The notes beneath the pieces were generated by a model. The model was not told the origin of the DNA and did not search any database. It saw nothing but the letters and a program-made list of their open reading frames with translations. A DNA stretch of 64,000 bases from NCBI RefSeq assembly GCF_003952185.1, contig NZ_RXFS01000022.1, positions 1 to 64,000 on the forward strand, in the 5' to 3' direction. The position numbers and the translations under genes were made by a program. Origin of the DNA: Variovorax sp. 679. GTDB taxonomy: Bacteria; Pseudomonadota; Gammaproteobacteria; Burkholderiales; Burkholderiaceae_C. Position 1 is the stretch's first letter; each line of letters starts with the position of its first letter. This document shows, piece by piece, positions 41,715-49,469 of the stretch.

Positions 41715-42463
41715 CGGTAGATGAGAAAGGCGCCCGAGCACAGCACCGCAAGCGCCACCACCTTGAGGAACTGCTCGCGCGACAGCCGCAGCGTGATGCG
41801 CCGCCCCACCGCCGTGCCCATGAGCATGGCCGGAAACAGCATCACCGCCAGCCAAAGGATCGACGTCTGCGCATACACGCCGGCCAGCAGAAAGAGCACC
41901 GCCCGCGTCAGCGTGCTGAGCCCGATCAGCGTGGACTGCGTGACGCGAATCCGCTCCTTCGCCTCGATGCGGCCCGACAGGTAGATCGCGTAGATGAAGC
42001 CGCCGCTGCCGAACATCGCCGAGAAGATGCCGCCCACGAAGCCGAAGGGCACCGCCGCGCGCTGCGACAGCCGTGAAGCAGGCTTGAAGCCGCTGAGCGA
42101 ATACAGCGCATAGGCCACCGCGAAAATTCCCAGCGCCAGCAGCATCAGTTGCGGCCGTCCGAGCAGCAGCAACGCAGCGCCCACGAGGCTGCCCAGCGCC
42201 ATCACCGGCACCAGCCGCCGCAGTTCGCCTGTGTCCGCGGAGCGCGAATCACGGCTCACGTTGACCACCGCCGCGAAGAAGTCGAGCAGCGCCAGCAGCG
42301 GAACGACGCTGGCCACCGGGATGAAGTTGGCCAGCACCGGCCCGGCGACCAGCGCGGTGCCGAAGCCGGCGATGCCGAAGATGACGTAGGCGAGGACGAC
42401 GCCCGTGCAGACGATGGCGAACTGGCAAAGCGTGACGGGCAAGGCACCGGAGAAGAAATCCAT
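41699..42463 (-). CDS. TauE/SafE-family sulfite/organic anion exporter-like protein
   Basis: A 254-residue inner-membrane protein with about eight helices in two repeats (VVLAYVIFGIAGFGTALVAG and GFVGGIFSAMFGSGGFIYAIYL). The Gly-rich motif of each repeat is typical of the TSUP family, which moves sulfite, sulfoacetate or other organosulfur anions. Start at 42463 (MDFFSGALP). It follows the LysR gene in the same direction with a 71-bp gap, so co-transcription is possible. Confidence 0.85.
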   Translation of the reverse strand: MDFFSGALPVTLCQFAIVCTGVVLAYVIFGIAGFGTALVAGPVLANFIPVASVVPLLALLDFFAAVVNVSRDSRSADTGELRRLVPVMALGSLVGAALLLLGRPQLMLLALGIFAVAYALYSLSGFKPASRLSQRAAVPFGFVGGIFSAMFGSGGFIYAIYLSGRIEAKERIRVTQSTLIGLSTLTRAVLFLLAGVYAQTSILWLAVMLFPAMLMGTAVGRRITLRLSREQFLKVVALAVLCSGAFLIYRYAAG

Positions 42464-42534
42464 GCCCGCGAATCTAGGGACTTCGCGGCTTGCGCGCCAA
42501 TGCCGAATTCGGCGCCCATCGATCTCGAAATCAG

Positions 42535-43428
42535 CTAGCCGGTAACGCTGCGCAGCGACGCGACCAGGTCCTGCGCGAGCCGCGAAGCATCGTCCGCGCG
42601 CCACAGCACCAGCACGGTGGTAACGGCATCGCCTCCATCCAGTGCGAGCAGCCTCACGCCCTCTGGCGCCATGCGCCCCATCGACTCCGGCACGATCGCA
42701 ATGCCGAAGCCCGCCTGCACCAGCGCCAGCTGCGACCACTTGCGCGAGCGCACCTGCGCGGCGGTGGGGTGGTAGCCCTGCGCACGGCAGAGCTCGGCCA
42801 CGCGGTGGCTCAGGCCGCCGCGTTCGAGATGCGGCGTCGCGACGAAGGGCTCTTGGCGCAGCTCGGCGATGGTCACGCGCTCGCGGCCGGCCAGCGCATG
42901 CGCCGCGGCCACGGCAACCACCAGCGGCTCGGAAAAGAGCGGCGCCTGCTGCACGCCCGGGTAGCGGCGCAGCACCGGCTCGCGCGCCAGGCCGATGTCG
43001 GCATTGCCTTGCTCGATGTCCATCGCCTGGTGCTCCGACGCGCGTTGCGACACCTCGATGGAAACACCTGGATGGCGCTGTGCATGGCTCTTCAGGCATT
43101 CGAGCAGACCGTGCGTCAGCGGAACCGAGCTCGAATGCAGCAGCTGCACCGTGCCTTCGATGCCGCGCTGCGCATGGCGCGCTCCGACAGCCGCGCTCTC
43201 GAGCGCCGCAAGAATGCGCCGCGCATCGGCGTACAGCGAGCGCCCCGCGGGCGTCATCTCCAGGTGCCGCGCGTCGCGCTCCAGCAGCGGCACCTGCAGA
43301 TGCCGCTCCATCTCCTTGATCTGCCGGCTCAGGGCCGACTGCGCGATGAACAGGCGCTCCGCCGCAAGGCTGAAGCTGCCCGCGTCGACGATGTCGACGA
43401 AATAGCGGAGCTGTTTGTGGGTGAGCAT
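42535..43428 (-). CDS. LysR-family transcriptional regulator
   Basis: A 297-residue regulator. Winged helix at residues 1-60 (LRYFVDIVDAGSFSLAAERL and QSALSRQIKEMERHL), effector domain from about 90. It resembles CynR/NAC-type proteins. Start at 43428 (MLTHKQ). Divergent from the exported FAH-family enzyme, its likely target, across a 169-bp gap with a small CATTC-N2-GAATG palindrome at 43532-43543. The inducer is unknown. Confidence 0.9.
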   Translation of the reverse strand: MLTHKQLRYFVDIVDAGSFSLAAERLFIAQSALSRQIKEMERHLQVPLLERDARHLEMTPAGRSLYADARRILAALESAAVGARHAQRGIEGTVQLLHSSSVPLTHGLLECLKSHAQRHPGVSIEVSQRASEHQAMDIEQGNADIGLAREPVLRRYPGVQQAPLFSEPLVVAVAAAHALAGRERVTIAELRQEPFVATPHLERGGLSHRVAELCRAQGYHPTAAQVRSRKWSQLALVQAGFGIAIVPESMGRMAPEGVRLLALDGGDAVTTVLVLWRADDASRLAQDLVASLRSVTG

Positions 43429-43597
43429 GGAGGCGTCCTGTCGGGCCGGCGTCGTGGCCCATGCGCCGATTCTGCAGTGGTGGGTTCCGTCCTGTTTTTG
43501 CGTAGATGCGTGCGGTCGTGCGGCGCTTCGCCATTCCAGAATGAGCCTGCCGTGCGAACTGCGGCACGCGCATTCCACAAGAACCAAGGAGACCCTC

Positions 43598-44389
43598 ATG
43601 ATCACTTCCCGTCGCGGCCTGCTGGCCGGTTCCGCCGCCATGGCCACTGGCGCCATCGCCGGCTGCGCACTGCCCGCCGGGGCCGCCCGCGCGCAGGCCA
43701 CGCCGTTCGATGTCGCCGCGTCGAGCATTCCGATCGTCGGCAGCGAACAGGTCTTTCCGGTGCGCCGCATCTACTGCATCGGCCGCAACTACGAGGCCCA
43801 TGCGCGCGAGATGGGCTCGGACCCGAGCCGCGAGCCGCCCTTCTTCTTCCAGAAGCCGGCCGATGCGATCCAGGTCGTGACGCCTGGCAAGGTGGCCGAC
43901 CATCCCTATCCCACGCTCACGAAGAACTACCACTACGAAGTCGAACTGGTGGTGGCGCTCGGCAAGGGCGGACGCAACATCCCGACGAGCTCTGCGCTCG
44001 ACCACGTCTACGGCTATTCGCTCGGCCTCGACATGACGCGCCGAGACCTGCAGCGCGAGATGGGCGACCAGAAGAAGCCCTGGGAAATCGGCAAGAGCTT
44101 CGACCATTCGGCGCCCGTCGGCCCGATCCACCCCGTGGCGAAGGTCGGCCATTTCACCGACGGCGCGATCTGGCTCAAGGTGAACGGGCAGACGAAGCAG
44201 AACGCCACGCTCAGGCACATGATCTGGTCGGTGGCCGAGCAGATCAGCCGGCTCTCGCAGGCCTTCGAGCTAAGACCGGGCGACATCATCTACTCGGGCA
44301 CGCCGGAGAACGTGGGGCCTGTGGTGCGGGGCGACCTGATCGAGATCCACATCGACCGGCTGCCGGAGCTGTCGGTGCGGATCGTCTGA
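43598..44389 (+). CDS. Tat-exported fumarylacetoacetate hydrolase-family protein
   Basis: A 263-residue enzyme of the FAH family, which hydrolyses or hydrates 2-oxo acids such as acylpyruvates. The metal-binding E-x-E (YHYEVELVVALG) and Asp (LGLDMTRRD) are present, with the core GRNYEAHAREMG and IIYSGTPENVG. Unusually, the protein begins MITSRRGLLAGSAAMATG, a twin-arginine signal ending near ARAQA, so it should act in the periplasm; FAH enzymes are normally cytoplasmic. Start at 43598 behind AAGGAG. Probably controlled by the divergent LysR protein. Confidence 0.88.
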   Translation: MITSRRGLLAGSAAMATGAIAGCALPAGAARAQATPFDVAASSIPIVGSEQVFPVRRIYCIGRNYEAHAREMGSDPSREPPFFFQKPADAIQVVTPGKVADHPYPTLTKNYHYEVELVVALGKGGRNIPTSSALDHVYGYSLGLDMTRRDLQREMGDQKKPWEIGKSFDHSAPVGPIHPVAKVGHFTDGAIWLKVNGQTKQNATLRHMIWSVAEQISRLSQAFELRPGDIIYSGTPENVGPVVRGDLIEIHIDRLPELSVRIV

Positions 44390-44426
44390 GCGCAGGAGCG
44401 AAGGCAGGAGGCCGGCCGCACCATTT

Positions 44427-44439
44427 TTTCTACGAGATT
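44427..44439 (+). repeat. 13-bp direct repeat, copy 1
   Basis: TTTCTACGAGATT, repeated exactly at 44798-44810. The two copies flank the 90-residue gene at 44479, 52 bp before it and 47 bp after it. Confidence 0.6.
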
Positions 44440-44478
44440 GGTGCCGATCATCGGGGCTTCCGCATTCCCAGAGCCCTC

Positions 44479-44751
44479 ATGTCCCAGCCTCCGCAAGCCA
44501 CCTACATCGACGACCTGCACGCCCCTCAGGTGTTCGCGGACGAAGTCTCGGGCTACTGGGTCAACGCAGGCTGCGTCCACATCACCTTCGACGCCAGCCG
44601 CGTCGACCACAGCTCCGACAAATGCCCGGTCCACCGGGCGGCGGTGCTGCGCGTGACGCTGCCCATTCCGATCGCGCAGGTGCTTGCGGTCAGCCTCTAC
44701 GACTTCCTGAAGCAGCGAGGGCTCGCGCCGTCGCCTGGCAACGGGCACTGA
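44479..44751 (+). CDS. Hypothetical 90-residue protein
   Basis: A small soluble protein without signal or membrane segment. The centre (YWVNAGCVHITFDASRVDHS and CPVHRAAVLRVTLPI) looks like a compact beta domain; I do not recognise the family. Start at 44479 has only a weak ribosome-binding site. It lies 89 bp after the FAH gene and is bracketed by two exact copies of a 13-bp repeat. Confidence 0.6.
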   Translation: MSQPPQATYIDDLHAPQVFADEVSGYWVNAGCVHITFDASRVDHSSDKCPVHRAAVLRVTLPIPIAQVLAVSLYDFLKQRGLAPSPGNGH

Positions 44752-44797
44752 GCCCGAAGGAGCAAGCCGCACGCGCCAGAGGCGCCTGACTCCAAGA

Positions 44798-44810
44798 TTT
44801 CTACGAGATT
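44798..44810 (+). repeat. 13-bp direct repeat, copy 2
   Basis: Exact copy of TTTCTACGAGATT at 44427-44439. It is 9 bp before the Fur box of the receptor gene. Confidence 0.6.
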
Positions 44811-44819
44811 CGCCACGAA

Positions 44820-44838
44820 GATGAGAGTCATTCTTATC
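44820..44838. promoter_or_regulatory. Fur box
   Basis: GATGAGAGTCATTCTTATC matches 12 of 19 positions of the classical Fur box, and the 7-1-7 core TGAGAGT-C-ATTCTTA is symmetrical at 5 of 7 pairs. It is 17 bp before the siderophore receptor start, so iron should repress that gene. Confidence 0.7.
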
Positions 44839-44855
44839 TACAACGCGAGTCGAAG

Positions 44856-47060
44856 TTGAACCCAGGACGCCAGAAAACCGCAGCCGCCACCGTCACGGCC
44901 CTTTCCCAGACTTCTCCAATTTCGTTCGGGCGCAGCGCCTTCGGCCCGCCCGCGCGTGCCACGCTGCTGGTGCTGTGGGCGGCCGCCCAGATCGGCCGCG
45001 CGCATGCGCAGGAGGCACAACAAGCCAAGGATGCCTCCGCCGCGCTGCCGACCGTGACGGTCACGGCCGAATCGCCGGACGACACGCAGCAGCATCTCGG
45101 CGCCAAGGTGAGCAGCGGCGCGCTCGGCGCACGCTCGCAGCTCGAAACGCCCTTCTCCACCACCGTGGTGCGCGGCGAGGACATGGCCGAGCGCCAGGTG
45201 TCCAAGCTCGGCGACGTGTTCGCGCTCGACGCCTCGGTGTCGGACAACAGCGGCGCCTACAGCGCCTGGGCGAGCTACATCACGGTGCGCGGCCTGCCGC
45301 TGGACTGGCAGAACGGCTATCGCATCAACGGCCAGCCCTTCCTCAGCTATGCCATCACGCTGCCCTACGAGCACTTCGAGCAGATCGAACTGCTGAAGGG
45401 CTCGTCCGGCTTCATGTACGGCTTCGGCTCGCCGGGCGGCATCGTCAACTACGTGACGAAGAAGCCGACCGACCAGCCGGTGCGCAGCATCGAGGTGGGC
45501 TACAAGACCGCCGGCATCTGGAGCGAGCACGTCGACCTCGGCGGGCGCTTCGGCACGGACGACCGCTTCGGCTACCGGCTCAACGCCACGCACGAGGAAG
45601 GCAAGACCTACAACGACGGCAACGTGCGCCGCAACTCGGTGTCGCTCGGGCTCGACGCGAAGCTCACCGACAAGCTCACCTGGACCTTCGATTCGCTCTA
45701 CCAGAAGCGCACCTCCACCGGCCAGACGCCATCGATCTACCTCGGCAGCTACACGGGCACGCAGTTGCCCGCCACCATCAGCGCGAACAACCAGAGCCTC
45801 GTGGGCGCGGGCCAGCATCTGGCCACCGACTTCAACCTGTATTCGACCGGCCTGCAGTACCAGCTCTCGCCCGACTGGACACTGAGCACCAGCTACAGCC
45901 ACAGCAGCGCCACGCGCAGCCGCAACGAGGGCATCGCCTACCTGCTCGACTCCGGCGGCAGCTACGACGACTACCGCTCCGACAGCGCCGAGGGCCACCG
46001 CTTCAACCAGTGGCAGGCCATGGCCACGGGCAAGCTGCGCACCGGCGATTTCGATCACCAGCTGACGCTGGGCGCGTCGTGGCAGAAGCAGGTCAACTAC
46101 TACAGCAGCAACAGCATCTACCAGCTCATCGGCACGGGCAGCATCTTCGGGCAGAACACGAACAGCTACGCCAGCACCACCGACTTCACGCGCTACCGCA
46201 ATAGCGACATCACGCAGCGCGCGGTGTTCGCGAGCGACACGCTGAAGCTGTCCGACAGGTGGTCGGTGCTGGGCGGCCTGCGCAGCACCACCTACGAGCA
46301 GATCGGCTACGACACCACGGGCCTGCAGAACTCGAGCTACCGCAAGAGCGGCGTGATCACGCCCACGCTGGCGCTGATGTTCAAGCCCGCGCCCGACACC
46401 ACGCTCTACACCAGCTACGTCGAATCGCTGGAGCCGGGCAGCACCGTCGGCAGCCTCTACGCCAACGAAGGCCAGTTGCTCAACCCGCTGAAGAGCAAGC
46501 AGTACGAGCTGGGCGTGAAGACCGAGCGCGACCGCTGGAGCGCGACTGCCGCGCTGTTCCGCATCGAGCGCGGCGCCGAATACGCCAACAGCGCCAACGT
46601 GCTGGTGCAGGACGGCCAGTCGATCTACCAGGGCCTGGAGCTCGGCGCCTCCACGCGGCTCGGCTCGCAATGGCGGATCGGCGGCAACCTGATGCTGCTC
46701 GACAGCTCGTACGAACGCGGCAGCAGCTACGTCGGCAACCGCGTGGCCGGCGCTCCGAAGCTGGTGGCGACCGCGCAGGTTTCCTACGACGTGGCGCAGG
46801 TGCCGGGCCTCAAGCTCTCGGCCGACATGAAGTACACCGGCAACACCATGCTCAACGCGGCGAACCAGCTGAGCGTGCCCGGCTACACCATCGCGAACAT
46901 CGGTGCGAGCTACACCACGCGCATCGCAGGGCGCAGCACGACCTTCCGCGCGGCGATCAACAACGTGGCGAACAGGCGCTACTGGGAATACCAGTACGAC
47001 AACTACATCAAGCCCGGCGATCCGCGCACGTTCAGCCTGAGCGCCAAGCTCGATTTCTAG
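44856..47060 (+). CDS. TonB-dependent siderophore receptor
   Basis: A 734-residue outer-membrane ferric-siderophore importer. The TTG at 44856 is the only start that keeps the signal peptide (cut near RAHAQ, residue 52); there is no in-frame ATG before the plug domain. TonB box-like TVTVTAES, plug domain about 75-195 (YITVRGLPLDWQNGYRINGQP, key part VRGLP; GFGSPGGIVNYVTKKP), then a 22-strand barrel ending in Phe (FSLSAKLDF). No STN domain, so no direct signalling to an ECF sigma factor. Regulation by the Fur box just upstream. No siderophore biosynthesis genes are nearby. Confidence 0.92.
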   Translation: MNPGRQKTAAATVTALSQTSPISFGRSAFGPPARATLLVLWAAAQIGRAHAQEAQQAKDASAALPTVTVTAESPDDTQQHLGAKVSSGALGARSQLETPFSTTVVRGEDMAERQVSKLGDVFALDASVSDNSGAYSAWASYITVRGLPLDWQNGYRINGQPFLSYAITLPYEHFEQIELLKGSSGFMYGFGSPGGIVNYVTKKPTDQPVRSIEVGYKTAGIWSEHVDLGGRFGTDDRFGYRLNATHEEGKTYNDGNVRRNSVSLGLDAKLTDKLTWTFDSLYQKRTSTGQTPSIYLGSYTGTQLPATISANNQSLVGAGQHLATDFNLYSTGLQYQLSPDWTLSTSYSHSSATRSRNEGIAYLLDSGGSYDDYRSDSAEGHRFNQWQAMATGKLRTGDFDHQLTLGASWQKQVNYYSSNSIYQLIGTGSIFGQNTNSYASTTDFTRYRNSDITQRAVFASDTLKLSDRWSVLGGLRSTTYEQIGYDTTGLQNSSYRKSGVITPTLALMFKPAPDTTLYTSYVESLEPGSTVGSLYANEGQLLNPLKSKQYELGVKTERDRWSATAALFRIERGAEYANSANVLVQDGQSIYQGLELGASTRLGSQWRIGGNLMLLDSSYERGSSYVGNRVAGAPKLVATAQVSYDVAQVPGLKLSADMKYTGNTMLNAANQLSVPGYTIANIGASYTTRIAGRSTTFRAAINNVANRRYWEYQYDNYIKPGDPRTFSLSAKLDF

Positions 47061-47136
47061 GGCTCCTTCGAAGTCATGGCCGCCGCGCGTGCAGCCATCC
47101 AAATTTTCTCCCCCTTTGAAGTTCACGATACCGGTC

Positions 47137-47529
47137 ATGAACAGCATCTGGCATCGCAACACACGAAGCGCATCGCGCGCGTTCCGACTCCACAGCCTGC
47201 CGGTGCTGGCCCACGCGGACGGACATGCCCCGGAGCTCGCCGTACACGCCCGATGGAACAGGACGCAGCCCGTCCTCGTCGCCGCTCCGCCGCGCGACAA
47301 GTCCCTCTGGCTGCCGCTCCTCGCGGGCCTTCTCGCCTTCGGCGCGCTGGCGTTCGGTGTCTTCATGGCAGGCAGCGACAGGTGCACGGAGCGCGAAGCC
47401 GGCAACTACAGCCAGTCGACCCTTGCACCGATCGGCACCACCGACAGCGGCACGGCTGCCACCGGCCTGCGCAGCGGCAGCTGCAGGCACAAGCCGGGCC
47501 GCATCGGGCATCCGAAGACGGCGCCCTAG
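47137..47529 (+). CDS. Possible small membrane protein
   Basis: A 130-residue ORF with one clear helix (SLWLPLLAGLLAFGALAFGVFMAG, about 58-81) between hydrophilic ends. No good ribosome-binding site; a GTG at 47089 would extend it. It fits between the receptor and the receiver-domain gene, in the same direction. No family recognised. The hydrophobic helix is the main support. Confidence 0.4.
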   Translation: MNSIWHRNTRSASRAFRLHSLPVLAHADGHAPELAVHARWNRTQPVLVAAPPRDKSLWLPLLAGLLAFGALAFGVFMAGSDRCTEREAGNYSQSTLAPIGTTDSGTAATGLRSGSCRHKPGRIGHPKTAP

Positions 47530-47577
47530 ACGGGACGCCCGCGTCGCCTGCGGCATCACGCCCCGGAAAGCACACCC

Positions 47578-48159
47578 ATGTTCGATCCCAGACGCCACCG
47601 GCCACAGCTCTTCTTCGGCGCCCTCGTGGTGGAAAGCGATCCAGGCGTCGCGAGCCGCATGAAGCGCATCCTGGAGCACCTCGCCCCAGGGCGGCGCGTT
47701 GTGCTCGTATCCGCGCGCGAGGAAGCCGACGCGATGCTGGCCGCCCTGCCCTTCGATCTCGTGTTCGTCGACATGCAGCTCTATCCGCCCGGCGACGGCG
47801 TGGCGCTGATCGCCGACGTGTGCGCGCAGCTGCCGCGCGCCCAGGTCATCGCGCTGTCGGACACGGACGAGCGGGACATCGTGATGTCCGCGTTCGCGTC
47901 GGGCGCGACGGGCTGTCTGCTCAGCGATGCGGCAGACGCCGAGATCGCCCATTCATTGCGTGCCCTTGCAATAGGCACCGTGCTGGACCCGCGGGCGGCA
48001 GGCCATCTGCTGTCCATGCTCTCCGAAATGCTTGCAATGCCGGACCGCGCCGCCGCCGGCCCCCAGGGAGAAAGCGACTTCGGCGACTGCCGCAAGCTCG
48101 AGCTCAGGTCCCGGACCCGGGCGACTCCCGGGGAAATGCGCCACAGTCTTCGGGACTGA
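47578..48159 (+). CDS. Atypical stand-alone receiver-domain protein
   Basis: A 193-residue protein whose first 130 residues follow a NarL-type receiver: acidic pocket E19/D21, phospho-acceptor D65 (LVFVDMQLYPPGDG), SDTDE in place of the Thr/Ser strand. The conserved Lys is lost: NarL-like GYLLKDA is GCLLSDA here (S116). The LuxR-type DNA-binding domain is missing; the tail is Arg/Ser-rich. It may signal without normal phosphorylation or work by protein contact. It lies 48 bp after the small membrane ORF. Confidence 0.7.
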   Translation: MFDPRRHRPQLFFGALVVESDPGVASRMKRILEHLAPGRRVVLVSAREEADAMLAALPFDLVFVDMQLYPPGDGVALIADVCAQLPRAQVIALSDTDERDIVMSAFASGATGCLLSDAADAEIAHSLRALAIGTVLDPRAAGHLLSMLSEMLAMPDRAAAGPQGESDFGDCRKLELRSRTRATPGEMRHSLRD

Positions 48160-48325
48160 AGCGGCAGCGCTGCGCCCCGGGCGACTCATGTGCCGCGACG
48201 CACCGCCGGGCAAGGAACGCGATGCGCCGGGCGTCCCAGGCCAGGAACATCGCCAGCAGCACGGTGTCGCAGACGGCCAGCGCGATCAGGGTGCGCCAAT
48301 CCCACAGCCAGTCGAACGATGTCAT
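48104..48325 (-). CDS. Possible 73-residue membrane protein
   Basis: Starts MTSFDWLWDWRTL with one helix (LIALAVCDTVLLAMFLAW, about 13-30) then a basic, Cys-containing tail. It overlaps the 3' end of the receiver gene by 56 bp on the opposite strand. The ribosome-binding site is weak. Reported because the hydrophobic segment is well formed; it may not be real. Confidence 0.3.
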   Translation of the reverse strand: MTSFDWLWDWRTLIALAVCDTVLLAMFLAWDARRIAFLARRCVAAHESPGAQRCRFSPEDCGAFPRESPGSGT

Positions 48326-48447
48326 GGATCGGTAGGGGTAGTGTTGAATGCGATGCCCCGAGATTGAGGGCTTCGCATTTCCTGCGAATTTCATCGTGTT
48401 GCTGGCACCCTCCCGCGAACGGGACCATGCCTGGCTGCAGGAAACCC

Positions 48448-49221
48448 TCAGGCCTCGCGCGTGCGAGTGACCGCGGGCACGAACATGTAGCCCTCGTTGC
48501 GCACGGTGCGGATCAGGTCGGCGCGTGTCTCGCCGGAAGCCAGCTTGCGGCGCAGGCGGCTGATCTGCACGTCGATGGCGCGGTCGTACGAATCACTCTC
48601 GGCGCCCAGCGCGTACTGCACGAGCTGGTCGCGCGTGAGCACCCGCCTCGGATGCTGCACCAACGCGCGCAGCAGGCGGAATTCGCCATCGGACAGCTCC
48701 ACCGGCCGCTCCCGCGGGTCGTGCAGCAGCCGGGTTTCGATGTCCAAGCGCCAACCCGCGAAGTACAGCACCGAAGGCTGCTGTTGCTGCGCGTCGTGCG
48801 TGGCCGCTCCGGGCTGCGGTTGCGCCGGCTTCCCTGCGGCGCCGGCCCCATGCGAGGTGCGGCGCAGCACGGTGCGGATGCGCGCCAGCAGCTCGCGCGG
48901 ATTGCAGGGCTTGGCGAGGTAGTCTTCCGCGCCGATCTCCAGGCCCACGATGCGGTCGATGTCCGTGCCTACGGCCGACAGCATGATGACGGGCGGCCCG
49001 CCGATGCGCTGCAGCTCGCGCAGCGCGCTCAGGCCGTCCTCGCCGGGCATCATCACGTCGAGCACGATCAGCGCGTACTCGGCCTGCGCGAGGCGTTCGC
49101 GCATTTCCGCCGGATGGCCGGCCGCGTCGACCTGGAAGCCGTGCTTCTCCAGGAAGGACGCCACCAGGCTGCGGATGCCGGCGTCGTCGTCGACGATGAG
49201 GATACGGGTTGACAGGTTCAC
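48448..49221 (-). CDS. OmpR-family response regulator
   Basis: A 257-residue regulator. Receiver domain with D11-D13 pocket, phospho-acceptor D55 (LIVLDVMMPGEDG) and Lys in AEDYLAKPCNPRE; a Gln/Pro/Ala-rich linker (about 125-150) is longer than usual; winged helix from about 150 ending IRTVRNEGYMFVP. Divergent from the histidine kinase at 49470 across 248 bp; despite the opposite strands they are the obvious pair. Confidence 0.9.
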   Translation of the reverse strand: MNLSTRILIVDDDAGIRSLVASFLEKHGFQVDAAGHPAEMRERLAQAEYALIVLDVMMPGEDGLSALRELQRIGGPPVIMLSAVGTDIDRIVGLEIGAEDYLAKPCNPRELLARIRTVLRRTSHGAGAAGKPAQPQPGAATHDAQQQQPSVLYFAGWRLDIETRLLHDPRERPVELSDGEFRLLRALVQHPRRVLTRDQLVQYALGAESDSYDRAIDVQISRLRRKLASGETRADLIRTVRNEGYMFVPAVTRTREA

Positions 49222-49469
49222 GTTACGGCGGATCGGATGGGCGCATCATAGGCCGCGCATCGCCCCCGCCCGAAGCACTCCGGGCGCTGCAATGAATTGC
49301 AATGCGGTGAAATCCGGCAGCAACATCCGCTGCACAGACTCGCGCGCTCGAACGTTTGCGCATGCCCTCGCCCTGCGCAAGCGCGCTGACTTGGGAGAAA
49401 AAAGATGGGAATGCAAAGATCGAGCCACGCCGGCGTGACATCACCTGCCGTCCGTGCCAGCATGGCCCC

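Noticed and set aside
43532-43543. CATTC-N2-GAATG as a firm LysR binding site
   Set aside because: Too short and not in the T-N11-A form; kept only as a remark in the LysR entry.
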